64,000 nt of DNA from Rhodomicrobium lacus. GTDB lineage: Bacteria > Pseudomonadota > Alphaproteobacteria > Rhizobiales > Rhodomicrobiaceae. Where the stretch lies: NCBI RefSeq assembly GCF_003992725.1, contig NZ_RZNF01000004.1:1-64000 (forward strand). Direction: 5' to 3'. Positions 7,021 to 16,355 of the stretch are shown here, in pieces. A program made the translations under genes and the position numbers. A model generated the notes under the pieces. The model saw only the letters and a program-made list of their open reading frames with translations, was not told where the DNA came from and did not search any database. Numbering within the stretch: the stretch's first letter is position 1; each line of letters starts with the position of its first letter.

Positions 7021-8646
7021 ATGACCAGCGTTGCGCAGTACCTTTCCGAGCATGGTCCCTCACGTTCCTCACGGATCGTTGAGGCGCTTGTCGCATCTGG
7101 TTTATCCGCAGAGGCAGCGCGTCAGCGTGTATCGCGAGCAAAGCCGCCGGTCCGCAGCTTTCCTGTTCCGCTCCTGCCTAAGCGCGAGGCGTTCCTCTAT
7201 CTGGAGAAGGACCGTAACGGCGAACGGTTCTGGCAAAATTTCCTGCGCGATCTCCGCGAAACCAATTCGGTTACGGCAGCGGCTATCGACGGGGTAATCG
7301 CTCGGGGTGGCATAATTCCTGCCGAGCAATTCGCGATTGTAAGCGGTGCAACGGTCAGGCCTAAGACTGGGCAAGTCCCGGCTGATACGGTCGCCAACCG
7401 TCTCATAAAGTCCGACTTCCTCAAGGAATTCCACGACCCGGAATATGGCCGCTGTTTCCACACGGCTCCGAGCTTAGCCATGGGCACGCCCGCTGCCATG
7501 CGGGCGCGGGACATTACGGAACGTGTCTTGCTGGATGGCCTGCGCGAATGGTGCCGAAAAATTGGCCTCGCGAGCTACAACGCTATCCGCATCCGAGGCG
7601 ACGAAGATTTGAAGCCGATCGGGCCTTTCGCATTCGATCTTGCCGGGCCGAGCTATCTCCTACCGTTGCAGGGATCGGCAAGCAAACCGGGCTTCGTTGT
7701 GGCGGATGTTTTCGCCGAAGGCGTTTTGACCGTCGATGAGATTCAGTTTTTCATCCGCAAAGCTCGCGTTCTCAAAGCCAGCTTCAAGGATATCGGCATT
7801 CTGTCTATCATCGTTGCGGAAGGCTTCACGGGCGAAGCAATGACCGCAGGACATGCGGCGGGTGTTATGCTGGCAACCCCCAAAGACCTGTTCGGGAAGC
7901 ATGTCGGGGAGGCAATCGCCTCGCTCTGCGAAGTGCTCAAGAATGCCGCGAAATATGCATCATCGAGCCCCAAACGCCTCACCAAGCTGTTGAACAACCT
8001 GTTCGATATCGAAGGGCGCAACAAGAACCTTCGGGGTATCCTGTTCGAGATGGTAGTGGGCTATCTTGCAAGGCGCACAGCCATGACGATGGATATGGGG
8101 GTCACCGCCAAAGACCCGAGCACTGGGAAGACAGCGGATATCGACGTTCAGACGATCACTAACCAGAACGCAGTCGTCACGGCCATTGAATGCAAAGGCA
8201 AAGAGCCCGGCGGTGTGTTGAGTCTGGCGGAGGTGGAGGAATGGCTCGCGAAGATTCCCACATTCCGCGCTCATTACGCTCAGCACGGGTATTTACGCGA
8301 GGCAGAGCAGCGCTTCGAAATCTGGACGAGTGGCACCATCGCGCCTGATGCCCTGGCGAAGCTGAAAGAGGAACAGGTCCGCCGCGTGAAGGCGAAGATC
8401 GACTGGAAGGACGGCTATGCCGTTCTGGCACTGGCGAGGGCGGGCAAAGAGAGGGCCCTTGCCGACGCTCTCAAACAGCATTTCTTTCGTCATCCGCTTG
8501 CCGAAGTCGCCGGGCAATTCCAAGCCGACGAGGCCGCAGAAAAATCGCCGTCAAGGATGGCTCCTACGAAATCTAACCTGCCCGAATTGCGAGGTCGGGC
8601 GGTTGAAGTCGTCTCATTGGATGGCGAGTTGGACGCCGCCGAGTGA
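7021..8646 (+). CDS. Winged-helix / PD-(D/E)xK nuclease-like protein
   Basis: Uncharacterised protein of 541 residues (ATG 7021; GTG 7009 adds four). Numbering from GTG: residues 5-60 look like a winged helix (SVAQYLSEHGPSRSSRIVEA, then SAEAARQRVSRAK). A later part shows a restriction-endonuclease-like pattern: E347 in GILFEMVVGYLARR, D377/D379 in TADIDVQ, and E394-C-K396 in AVVTAIECKGK. Order and spacing suit the E-D-ExK core, and the winged helix plus nuclease layout recalls Mrr-like enzymes. It stands alone, divergent from the mobilisation genes, in accessory DNA, so DNA defence or element maintenance is possible. No membrane segment or signal peptide. Function is inferred. Confidence 0.65.
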   Translation: MTSVAQYLSEHGPSRSSRIVEALVASGLSAEAARQRVSRAKPPVRSFPVPLLPKREAFLYLEKDRNGERFWQNFLRDLRETNSVTAAAIDGVIARGGIIPAEQFAIVSGATVRPKTGQVPADTVANRLIKSDFLKEFHDPEYGRCFHTAPSLAMGTPAAMRARDITERVLLDGLREWCRKIGLASYNAIRIRGDEDLKPIGPFAFDLAGPSYLLPLQGSASKPGFVVADVFAEGVLTVDEIQFFIRKARVLKASFKDIGILSIIVAEGFTGEAMTAGHAAGVMLATPKDLFGKHVGEAIASLCEVLKNAAKYASSSPKRLTKLLNNLFDIEGRNKNLRGILFEMVVGYLARRTAMTMDMGVTAKDPSTGKTADIDVQTITNQNAVVTAIECKGKEPGGVLSLAEVEEWLAKIPTFRAHYAQHGYLREAEQRFEIWTSGTIAPDALAKLKEEQVRRVKAKIDWKDGYAVLALARAGKERALADALKQHFFRHPLAEVAGQFQADEAAEKSPSRMAPTKSNLPELRGRAVEVVSLDGELDAAE

Positions 8647-9272
8647 CCTAGCGCCCCCAATTCAGGATCGCGGGTCTGCCCTTGGCGTGCCTGCTCAGGC
8701 GTTGCGGTATCGGGAGGTCGCTTCAGGAACGCCGCGAGCAGAAGCGCCGGGCGCACCGCACATGGTCCCGACGTGTATGAGGTCCCACTCCGCGCATGAC
8801 CGAGCGAGCAGAGCCAAGGAGCGATGGACGCTACGGCAAAAAGTAAATTGGAATAAGAGTGTACGGGAAATTTTGCGCGAGAAATCTGGCGGGCCGCGCC
8901 CGACGCATTGGTCTTGAACGCGCCCTTATCGCCGCCTGGCAGTCGAAACGCGTTCGACCATTTGGCGCGGCGCACCTCTTTTTGCTCGCGACCGAGTGTA
9001 AGCACCTAATTTTTGCTGGTCGACAGTCGACCGTCAGCCAAAAAAGAAAACCGTTCTCATCCCGTCAGTATGGCGAGAGAGCGACAACGCGCCTCGTTTC
9101 CCTCAGAAAACAGAGCCTCGCGATGTGTCGTTGCGAAGCAAGATCCTTCCAGCCGGCACGCGAATTTACTGAGTTCTTCCATAAAATACATCGACTTTAT
9201 TTTTGACAGCGCTCCCCGTTTTTCCTCATTGTGGTCCCGCTACGTCACCTTTGGTCAATTTTGGGGATCTTC
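8647..9272. other. Intergenic 626 bp, boundary of accessory block
   Basis: No convincing gene: short frames such as 8859-9206 have no family resemblance. It separates accessory DNA from the ssu operon. A TTGACA at 9203-9208 could be a -35 box for ssuA, but the matching -10 is weak. Confidence 0.5.
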
Positions 9273-10223
9273 ATGCGCTTATCGCTCCGCAAGGCGTTTC
9301 TCGCTTCTGCCTTCGCGCTGACATCCGTTTTCGCAGCCGGCAGCGCCGACGCGCAGGACAAGACCGTTCGCGTCGGTTTTCAGAAATACGGCAAGCTCAT
9401 CCTTCTGAAGAGCAAGGGCACGCTCGAAAAGAAGCTCGGCGATCTCGGATACAAGGTCACGTGGACCGAATTTCCCGCAGGGCCGCAGCTTCTCGAAGCG
9501 CTGAACGTGGGCGCGATCGATATCACCAACACGGGCGAAGCCCCGCCGATCTTCGCCCAGGCAGCCGGTGCGCCGCTTCTCTATATCGCCCATGAGCCTC
9601 CGGCGGAACGCGGCGAAGCCATCCTCGTTCCGAAGGACAGCCCGCTCAAATCGGTCGCCGAGTTGAAGGGCAAGAAGGTCGCGCTGAACAAGGGCTCGAA
9701 CGTGCATTACCTGCTCGTGAAAGCGCTGGAAAAGGCCGGGGTGGCGTATTCCGACATCACGCCGGTGTTTCTCACGCCCGCCGACGCACGCGCGGCCTTT
9801 GAAAAGGGTGCGGTCGACGCGTGGGTGATCTGGGATCCGTTCCAGGCAGCTGCAGAAGTCACGCTTGGAGCGCGGCAACTGGCGGACGGCAAGGGGCTCG
9901 TCGACAACTATCAGTTCTACTTCGCGACGAAGAAGCTCGCAGAAGAGCATCCGGATGCGGTCAAGGCCGTGATCGAAGAACTGCGCAGCGTCGACGCCTG
10001 GGTCAAAACCGACCCGAAGGCGGCAGCAGCGCAACTGAGCGCATCCACGAGCGTTCCCGCGCCGATCCTTGAGGTCGCGCTCGAACGGCAGGGCTACGGC
10101 ATCGTGCCGATCAGCGACGACGTGGTGAAGGCCCAGCAGAATATCGCCGACACCTTCCTTGCGCTCGGCCTTCTTCCGAAGCCGATCACCGTGTCCGAGG
10201 CTGTCTGGAAGGCAGGCTCGTGA
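9273..10223 (+). CDS. ssuA: Alkanesulfonate ABC transporter, substrate-binding protein
   Basis: Periplasmic protein of 316 residues that binds organosulfonates. ATG 9273 follows GGGGA and gives a clear signal peptide ([20 protein letters not shown], cut near ADAQD). The mature part has the SsuA/NMT1 pattern: [40 protein letters not shown] and [20 protein letters not shown]. It opens the operon ssuA-D-C-B; its stop overlaps ssuD's GTG. This gene set is normally induced when sulfate is scarce; no regulator site was found. Confidence 0.92.
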   Translation: MRLSLRKAFLASAFALTSVFAAGSADAQDKTVRVGFQKYGKLILLKSKGTLEKKLGDLGYKVTWTEFPAGPQLLEALNVGAIDITNTGEAPPIFAQAAGAPLLYIAHEPPAERGEAILVPKDSPLKSVAELKGKKVALNKGSNVHYLLVKALEKAGVAYSDITPVFLTPADARAAFEKGAVDAWVIWDPFQAAAEVTLGARQLADGKGLVDNYQFYFATKKLAEEHPDAVKAVIEELRSVDAWVKTDPKAAAAQLSASTSVPAPILEVALERQGYGIVPISDDVVKAQQNIADTFLALGLLPKPITVSEAVWKAGS

Positions 10224-11377
10224 CCGAAGCCTTAAACGTCCTCTGGTTCCTGCCGACGCATGGCGATGGCCGATATCTCGGCTCTGCCATCGGCGGCAGG
10301 GATACCCATTTTTCCTATCTGCGCCAGGTCGCGCAGGCCGCCGACGATCTCGGCTTTCACGGCGTGCTCATCCCGACGGGACACACGTGCGAGGATAGCT
10401 GGATCGTGGCGTCTGCTCTCGCTCCGCTGACCACGCGGCTCCGCTTCCTCGTGGCGGTGCGACCGGGGCTCCAGTCGCCCACTGTTGCCGCGCGCATGAC
10501 CGCTACCCTCGACCGCGTATCGAACGGGCGGCTTCTCGTCAACGTCGTGACGGGTGGCGATCCCGTGGAGAGCAAGGGAGAGGGCATCTTCCTGTCTCAC
10601 GACGAGCGCTACGACGTGACCCGCGAGTTCCTTCACGTCTACCGCGCGTTGCTCGCAGGCGAAGCCGTCACCTATCAAGGGCGCCACATCCGCGTCGAAA
10701 ACGCGAGGCTGCTATTCCCGCCGGTGCAGGAAAAGGGACCGCCGCTCTATTTCGGCGGCTCGTCCGAGGCCGGGATTTCCGTCGCAGCCGAAGCAGTCGA
10801 CAAATACCTGACATGGGGCGAACCGCCCGCGCAGGTCGCCGAAAAACTCGCGAAGGTCCGCGCGGCGGCAAGCGATCGGGGCCGGACACTGTCTTTCGGC
10901 ATACGGCTGCATGTCATCGTGCGCGAGACCGAAGCCGAGGCATGGGCCGAAGCGGAAAAGCTGATCTCGCATCTCGACGACGCGACAATCGCAGCCGCGC
11001 AGAAGATCTTCTCTCGCATGGATTCAGTCGGACAAAGCCGCATGGCGGCGCTGCATGGCGGGCGGCGCGACAAGCTCGAAGTCAGTCCCAACTTGTGGGC
11101 CGGCGTCGGTCTGGCACGTGGCGGCGCAGGAACTGCGCTTGTGGGCGATCCTGAAACCGTTGCCGCCCGCATCCTCGAATATAGCGCGCTCGGCATCGAT
11201 ACCTTCATTCTGTCCGGCTACCCGCATCTCGAAGAAGCCTATCGCGTATCGGAGCTGCTTTTGCCGCTGCTCCCGATAGCCGGGGGCGAGCAGCGCGCCA
11301 AGGTCGCAATCAACACCGGGCCGTTCGGCGAAATCGTTGCCGATGGTCAGAGGCGCGAACCGGGGAGGACGCAGTGA
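10220..11377 (+). CDS. ssuD: FMNH2-dependent alkanesulfonate monooxygenase
   Basis: Cytosolic luciferase-fold enzyme that splits alkanesulfonates to aldehyde and sulfite with FMNH2 and oxygen. 385 residues, usual for SsuD. Family signatures: [16 protein letters not shown] at the N-terminus, [39 protein letters not shown] and [20 protein letters not shown]. Starts with GTG 10220 in a GTGA overlap with ssuA and ends in a GTGA overlap with ssuC. No FMN reductase (SsuE) gene is in the operon, so reduced flavin must come from elsewhere. The sulfite formed could feed the CysI encoded at 20830. Confidence 0.95.
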   Translation: MTEALNVLWFLPTHGDGRYLGSAIGGRDTHFSYLRQVAQAADDLGFHGVLIPTGHTCEDSWIVASALAPLTTRLRFLVAVRPGLQSPTVAARMTATLDRVSNGRLLVNVVTGGDPVESKGEGIFLSHDERYDVTREFLHVYRALLAGEAVTYQGRHIRVENARLLFPPVQEKGPPLYFGGSSEAGISVAAEAVDKYLTWGEPPAQVAEKLAKVRAAASDRGRTLSFGIRLHVIVRETEAEAWAEAEKLISHLDDATIAAAQKIFSRMDSVGQSRMAALHGGRRDKLEVSPNLWAGVGLARGGAGTALVGDPETVAARILEYSALGIDTFILSGYPHLEEAYRVSELLLPLLPIAGGEQRAKVAINTGPFGEIVADGQRREPGRTQ

Positions 11378-12270
11378 ACATCCACGCGAACCAGACCGAC
11401 ATCCGAGGCGCCGCGGTCGCGACCGGGGAGGATTTTTCCAGCGGAACTGATATCGGCGCGGCGCCGAAAGAAAGCTTTCGCTCGGCGAGGCGCACCGCGC
11501 GGTATGTCGGCCGGACGCTGGCTCCCTGGGCGCTGCCCATTTTCCTGCTTGCGATCTGGGAGGCTGGATGCCGCACAGGGCTCATCCCCGCGCGCGTTCT
11601 TCCCGCACCCAGCGATGTTGCTGTTGCCTTCTGGGCGACGGCCAAGACCGGCGCCCTGTTCCATCATGCCGCAATCAGCACCGAGCGCGCGCTCACCGGA
11701 CTCCTTATCGGCGGCTCCATCGGCTTCTTTCTTGGCGTGCTGAACGGCCTTTCCAAAACCGCCGAGACGCTGCTCGATTCGCTCCTTCAGATGATCCGCA
11801 ACGTGCCCCACCTCGCCATCATTCCGCTCGTCATTCTCTGGTTCGGGATCGACGAAGCGGCAAAGCTCTTCCTCGTGGCGATTGGCGTGTTCTTCCCGAT
11901 CTACCTCAACACGTTCCATGGCATCCGCACCGTCGACAAGGGCCTGATCGAGATGGCGCGTGTCTATGGCCTGTCGCAGTTCGCATTGTTCCGACGCGTG
12001 ATCTTGCCGGGCGCGCTGCCATCTGTGCTGGTCGGACTTCGCTATGCGCTCGGCATCATGTGGCTGACGCTCATCGTGGCCGAGACCATCGCTTCGTCGG
12101 AGGGCATCGGCTACATGACCATGAACGCCCGCGAATTTCTCCAGACCGATGTCGTGCTCCTTGGCATCATCATTTACGCCGTACTCGGCAAAGTCGCCGA
12201 CGCGCTTACGCGCGCGCTCGAACAGCGGGCTCTCGCCTGGCATCCATCCTATCAAAAGGTGATCGCATGA
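11374..12270 (+). CDS. ssuC: Alkanesulfonate ABC transporter, permease
   Basis: Inner-membrane permease of 298 residues. After a variable ~45-residue cytosolic leader come about six membrane segments, starting at [17 protein letters not shown]. The coupling loop lies near [20 protein letters not shown], the EAA-type loop that docks with the ATPase. GTG 11374 overlaps ssuD's stop and its own stop overlaps the ssuB ATG (ATGA), so the operon is tightly coupled. Confidence 0.93.
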   Translation: MNIHANQTDIRGAAVATGEDFSSGTDIGAAPKESFRSARRTARYVGRTLAPWALPIFLLAIWEAGCRTGLIPARVLPAPSDVAVAFWATAKTGALFHHAAISTERALTGLLIGGSIGFFLGVLNGLSKTAETLLDSLLQMIRNVPHLAIIPLVILWFGIDEAAKLFLVAIGVFFPIYLNTFHGIRTVDKGLIEMARVYGLSQFALFRRVILPGALPSVLVGLRYALGIMWLTLIVAETIASSEGIGYMTMNAREFLQTDVVLLGIIIYAVLGKVADALTRALEQRALAWHPSYQKVIA

Positions 12271-13100
12271 CCCTTGCCGAAGGCTCATTCGGCCGTCTCG
12301 CAACCCACAGGTCTGTCTCCGAAAAGGCTTGCGCCGCTTCCGAAGAGGAAAGTGGCGCATCCGCTTCGTCGAAGTCGCGGGCGGCGCCGGGGGTCGAGGG
12401 GCTTTCGCTCGCCGTCCGCGCTGTCGGCAAGTCGTTCGGCGATCGGCAGGTGCTACAGAATATCGACATCGAGATACCTGCCGGGCAGTTTGTCGCCATC
12501 GTCGGACGTTCGGGCGGCGGCAAGACCACGCTCATGCGCCTCATCACCGGTCTCGACGCGCCGACATCGGGCGAAGTCGTCATCGACGGCAAGCCGACGA
12601 GCGGGCTCCAGAAAAGCGTGCGCCTCCTGTTTCAGGATGCGAGGCTTCTGCCTTGGGAAACCGTGATCGGAAATGTCGGCATAAGCCGCGAACCGAACTG
12701 GCGCGAAGACGCTGCCGCCGCGCTCGCCGATGTTGGCCTTTCGGGCCGCGAGAAAGACTGGCCCGCGGTGCTTTCAGGCGGGCAGCGTCAGCGCGTGTCG
12801 CTGGCTCGTGCCCTCGTGTCGAGACCCGGCATCCTGTTGCTGGACGAGCCGTTCGGCGCTCTCGACGCGCTCACGCGCGCGGAGATGCATCAACTGACCG
12901 AGCGCATCTGGCAGGAGCACCGCTTTACGACCGTGCTCATCACGCATGATGTCGCCGAGGCGGTCACACTCGCCGACCGAGTTCTTGTGCTGCGGGATGG
13001 CGATTTTGCGCTCGACATCGACATCGATCTCCCGCGACCGAGGCGCGGTTACGATCCCGCGGCAGCGGCTCTCGTAGCGGAAATCCTGAAGCAGGTTTAG
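12267..13100 (+). CDS. ssuB: Alkanesulfonate ABC transporter, ATP-binding protein
   Basis: ATPase of 277 residues. ATG 12267 overlaps the ssuC stop; the open frame runs much further upstream but that part is a shadow of ssuC. A Ser/Ala-rich 45-residue leader precedes the ABC domain: Walker A GRSGGGKTT, Q-loop LLFQDARLLPW, signature [15 protein letters not shown], Walker [13 protein letters not shown] and H-loop ITHD. It completes ssuADCB. Confidence 0.93.
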   Translation: MTLAEGSFGRLATHRSVSEKACAASEEESGASASSKSRAAPGVEGLSLAVRAVGKSFGDRQVLQNIDIEIPAGQFVAIVGRSGGGKTTLMRLITGLDAPTSGEVVIDGKPTSGLQKSVRLLFQDARLLPWETVIGNVGISREPNWREDAAAALADVGLSGREKDWPAVLSGGQRQRVSLARALVSRPGILLLDEPFGALDALTRAEMHQLTERIWQEHRFTTVLITHDVAEAVTLADRVLVLRDGDFALDIDIDLPRPRRGYDPAAAALVAEILKQV

Positions 13101-13351
13101 ATGGCATCCAGATAAAAGGGATTCGCCAAATCGGGCGCATTGCGATTCCGACTTCCAAACGAGGAGTATCTCAGGGCGCGCTTCGATCTGACGGCACTCC
13201 GGCGCGGCGGCCCTTTCTCGGCGCTGTGCGGGCCGTAACGGGCGGGAATATCGGCCCGGAGGCCGAACAAGCCCCGCGGCTTTTACGCGTGCGGACGGCC
13301 ACCGCGTTCTGAACGGCATTTTCTGGCGGCTGCGCATCGGTGCGCATTTGA

Positions 13352-13376
13352 CCGTTCCGGTCGGAACGGCCCGGTT
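13352..13376 (+). terminator. Hairpin terminator candidate after ssuB
   Basis: Perfect 8-base arms CCGTTCCG (13352-13359) and CGGAACGG (13362-13369), followed closely by CCCGGTTTTA. It lies between the convergent ssu operon and the minus-strand gene at 13428. The 250 bases before it (13101-13351) hold no gene I can support. Confidence 0.5.
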
Positions 13377-13427
13377 TTATGGGATGGAGCCGGATTCACC
13401 GATCCCCTTCTCCATCAGTCACGCACC

Positions 13428-14003
13428 TCAAGTTCGATCGCGGATGGTCGCCATCACGGACGACTGCGTTGCCGTGTCGATGCCCCGCGCCTCCATGGCG
13501 TTCCTCAGAAGCGGCGCGTCGCAGCCATGATCGCGCATCCAGCGGGCGATGATCTCGGCCCGGTCCTTGCGGTCGCGGCAGAGCTCTGTTGCCAGCCGCA
13601 GTTCGAGCGCCACCACCGCGACGCGCTTGTCGCCGACGGCGATTTCGGAAAAATGCGTCCAGGGGCCGCTGCCGAAGGCCTCGATGAAGGTGGCCTGCGA
13701 CGGAGACTCGACGGTGCTGGCATCGACCTGGACGCCGTCCACCTCGAACGCCGCGTAATATTGCAAGCAACAGGGCATCCACGTCGGCGGGGTCAGGCAT
13801 CGATAAGCGGCGAGCGCCCGCGCGAAGGTGTCGACATCGGCACGCGCGCTAGCCAGAAAGTCGACGTCGCCGGGCTCTATCGGCACCCCGCGCAGCAGGT
13901 CGGCGGCCGTGCCGATCAGGCGGTAGCTGAAACCGCCCTCCCGCTTCGCCAAGCCAAGCACCGTTGTGAGCGTGTGGTGCAGCTGCCCCGTTGTCAGCGT
14001 CAT
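13428..14003 (-). CDS. Nucleotidyltransferase-fold protein
   Basis: 191-residue cytosolic protein. The N-terminal half shows the nucleotidyltransferase pattern: YRLIGTAADLLRG (a G[TS]A-type turn) and then PGDVDFLA, whose DxD can bind metal. The rest, with LATELCRDRKDRAEIIARWM, resembles predicted nucleotidyltransferases used in small modification or toxin/antitoxin-like systems. The third catalytic acidic residue is not obvious. Monocistronic, convergent with ssuB. Role unknown. Confidence 0.55.
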   Translation of the reverse strand: MTLTTGQLHHTLTTVLGLAKREGGFSYRLIGTAADLLRGVPIEPGDVDFLASARADVDTFARALAAYRCLTPPTWMPCCLQYYAAFEVDGVQVDASTVESPSQATFIEAFGSGPWTHFSEIAVGDKRVAVVALELRLATELCRDRKDRAEIIARWMRDHGCDAPLLRNAMEARGIDTATQSSVMATIRDRT

Positions 14004-14251
14004 GAGACCAGTCCCTTCGCACGGCAGCTTAGCAGGGTTGCGGCACGGAGCGCTTTTGATTTCGCGTGGGGCTTTCTCCCAATTCTCAATTCAAACGCAG
14101 CTGCCCGCCTTGAATTACGGCCCGAAGAATGTGAGCGCTGCCGCTGCTTCAAATGCTTGCGCTGTCCAGAAGTCTGACGACCTCTTGTTCAGTTTTCTGG
14201 TCATCGAAGCCCCTACGATTTTGCCGACCGCCATTCGCTCGCGGGCGATGA

Positions 14252-15616
14252 TCAAAGATGCTGGAGGCGCCGCGTTGCGAAATGCTCGTTGATCTCGCCG
14301 TAAAGCTCCTTGAGGCGAGCGGAAGGGATCGAGCAGATGCCTTCATAGGCTTCCGTGAAGTGAACACGGGTGTGTTCGAGCGCGAACGGCTTGATCCGTC
14401 CCTCTGCGATGAGTTCGTCGTAAAGCGGCGAGCCCGGAAGGGGCGAATATATGCTCCAGCTCCAGCGGTCGAGTTCGAGCGACTTCGCGAGTTCGAAAGT
14501 CTGGCGGACATCGTCCTCGTCCTCTCCCGGAATGCCGATCATGAAGAAGCCGAACACCCGCAGATGCCTCTTCGCGAGCGCGACCTTCTCCTTGATCTGG
14601 TCGACCGTGATCTTCTTGTTGAGACGCACAAGGCTCTTCGGCGAGCCCGACTCGATGCCGAGGTCGATCTGTGTGAGGCCCGCCTCTTTCATCATGATGA
14701 GTTCGTCCTCGTCGAGCAGGTTGATGCGCGTCAGCGCCTGCCACTCGATGCCGACCTTCCGCTCGACCATCAGGCGGCAGAATTCCTTCGTCCATGCGGG
14801 CTTGAGATTGAAGATGCTGTCCTTGAACCACACGCCTTCGATGCCGTGGTCATCCCGGAGACGGATCACCTCGTCCACCACCTTCGCGGGCGACTTGAAA
14901 CGCCATTTGCGGCCCATGGTCTGCTGCACGGCGCAGAAGCTGCAATTATACGGGCAGCCACGCGAGACGATCATCGAGATGCCGCGCACGGAGCGGAGCA
15001 GCGAATTGTGTTCGATATAGCGCTCGACGGGGAACGCGCCGTAATCCGCGCCGGGGATGCTGTCAAGGTTCTCGCCCAGCTGCGCCTTCTCGGAGATGTG
15101 CACACCGCTAGACGTGCGGAAGCATAGCCCCTGGATTTGCCCGAGCCCATCGCCGCCGTTTTGGAGCGCGCGCAGAAGCTGCGAGAAAGCCTCCTCGCCC
15201 TCGCCGCGAATGACGAAATCCACCGATGGATGGCCGATGACGGTTTCCGGATCGAGCGTCGGATGAACGCCGCCGAGCACAATTGTCGAGGCGGGCACCT
15301 GAGCGCGTGCGATGTCGGCCGCACGCAGCGCCGCCGGTAGCGTAGGCGTCATGGCGGTGATGCCCACGACATCGGGCTTTTCAGCCTTGATACGGCGCCC
15401 CAGTTCTTCCGAATCCATCAACAGCGCCTGCATGTCGAGCAGCGTTACGTCATGGCCGAGCCGCTTCACATAGGCCGTGAGATATGCGAGGCCGAGCGGC
15501 GGCTCGAACGGAGCGACGTAGAGATTGCCGCCCCGGATCCAGTTCACGTAGTCGGCGTAGCGGTTCTTGAAAGCGTCGCCGTCGAAGAAGGTGGGATTGA
15601 TGAAGAGGATCTTCAT
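14252..15616 (-). CDS. B12-binding-domain radical SAM protein
   Basis: 454 residues. Residues 1-150 are a cobalamin-binding-type Rossmann domain (KILFINPTFF, PPLGLAYLTAYVKRLGHDVT, VGITAMTPTLPAALRAADIA, VLGGVHPTL); no DxHxxG motif is seen, so any cobalamin would be bound base-off without the usual histidine. Around residue 220 lies CPYNCSFC, the CX3CX2C site of the [4Fe-4S] cluster that cleaves S-adenosylmethionine, then WQALTRINLLDEDELIMMKE and DLGIESGSPKSL typical of this group. Substrate unknown: relatives methylate or rearrange carbon centres in cofactor, lipid or tetrapyrrole synthesis. Third of three minus-strand genes with 15881 and 16356, but separated from them by 264 bases of palindromic repeats. 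Confidence 0.85.
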   Translation of the reverse strand: MKILFINPTFFDGDAFKNRYADYVNWIRGGNLYVAPFEPPLGLAYLTAYVKRLGHDVTLLDMQALLMDSEELGRRIKAEKPDVVGITAMTPTLPAALRAADIARAQVPASTIVLGGVHPTLDPETVIGHPSVDFVIRGEGEEAFSQLLRALQNGGDGLGQIQGLCFRTSSGVHISEKAQLGENLDSIPGADYGAFPVERYIEHNSLLRSVRGISMIVSRGCPYNCSFCAVQQTMGRKWRFKSPAKVVDEVIRLRDDHGIEGVWFKDSIFNLKPAWTKEFCRLMVERKVGIEWQALTRINLLDEDELIMMKEAGLTQIDLGIESGSPKSLVRLNKKITVDQIKEKVALAKRHLRVFGFFMIGIPGEDEDDVRQTFELAKSLELDRWSWSIYSPLPGSPLYDELIAEGRIKPFALEHTRVHFTEAYEGICSIPSARLKELYGEINEHFATRRLQHL

Positions 15617-15718
15617 GAATGGCTCCTGAGCCTCGAAATCGGATGCGGGAGGCGCACGCCGGGGTCGCTTCCGCCGGAGCGGAAACGGTCCCTTCGATTG
15701 CGCTAGGGGTAAGGGCGG

Positions 15719-15793
15719 CTAGTGGTCCGATTCCGACATTTGCATCCGTTTGCAGCGCTTGCGAGCAAAGGTCGGAATCGAGGGGACCACTAG
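15719..15793. repeat. Long imperfect palindrome, element 1
   Basis: Outer arms CTAGTGGTCC (15719-15728) and GGACCACTAG (15784-15793) are perfect; directly inside, GATTCCGAC (15729-15737) pairs with GTCGGAATC (15771-15779). The design suggests a mobile palindromic repeat of the REP kind rather than a simple terminator. Confidence 0.75.
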
Positions 15794-15810
15794 CAACATT
15801 ATGATTCTAT

Positions 15811-15880
15811 TGGAGCTTTTGAATTTGACATTTGAGCGAGAGTCCGCAGCCACCGGGACTCAAATGTCAAATTCGCTCCA
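15811..15880. repeat. Long imperfect palindrome, element 2
   Basis: Arms of 16 perfect bases, GAATTTGACATTTGAG (15821-15836) and CTCAAATGTCAAATTC (15859-15874), enclosed by TGGAGC (15811-15816) and GCTCCA (15875-15880). It ends at the stop of the flavoprotein gene and could end its transcript. Confidence 0.75.
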
Positions 15881-16345
15881 CTAGACCGCAATGCGGTCGA
15901 GATGAATGAAATCGGGATGCGCCGCATCCTCGCGGGCGCGTACCTTCTCGAAGCGTTCGTCGATCACCTCGTCCGGCTCGATGACCCAGACGCCCGCGAG
16001 ATCGACATCGCCGAGCGTTTCGCGGGCGCGCACATAGTGCTTCTGAAAAAGCGGGCCGGTGATGTGCAGCTTCACCGGGCGCCCCTTGATCTGCACGCGG
16101 TGGCCGTCCGCTCCGTGAAGCGCGATCGACACCGAGCCGCCGAACCAGATGGCGTGTGTCAGATTGCGGTTGGCCGCCGAGGTTTCGAGGAATTCGAGCA
16201 CATGGATCGTGCCGTCGCCGCCGTGGTGCAGCGAAGGCTTCTCTACGGCATCGGGAGCGCCGTTCGCATCGACGGTGGCAAGAATCTTGATGGTTTCGGC
16301 GCTGTCGAGCAGCGCGATCACATCGGGAGTTAAAATCGCGGCCAT
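15881..16345 (-). CDS. Pyridoxamine-phosphate-oxidase-like FMN-binding protein
   Basis: 154 residues, single split-barrel domain of the PNPOx-like superfamily: ILATVDANGAPDAVEKPSLH, then IWFGGSVSIALHGADGHRVQ and IKGRPVKLHITGPLFQKHYV. Members bind flavin, F420 or haem. ATG 16345 is used because AGGA lies ten bases before it and it avoids overlap with the upstream gene, whose stop is at 16356. It forms an operon with the radical SAM gene 11 bases upstream, so it may act in the same unknown pathway, perhaps as an electron carrier or reductase. Confidence 0.7.
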   Translation of the reverse strand: MAAILTPDVIALLDSAETIKILATVDANGAPDAVEKPSLHHGGDGTIHVLEFLETSAANRNLTHAIWFGGSVSIALHGADGHRVQIKGRPVKLHITGPLFQKHYVRARETLGDVDLAGVWVIEPDEVIDERFEKVRAREDAAHPDFIHLDRIAV

Positions 16346-16355
16346 TTTGGCGTTC

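Noticed and set aside
8859-9206. 115-codon plus-strand frame before ssuA
   Set aside because: No family resemblance or start signal; composition differs from nearby genes.
11568-12266. Extended N-terminus for ssuB
   Set aside because: The open frame continues upstream through ssuC, but ATG 12267 in the ATGA overlap gives a normal SsuB.
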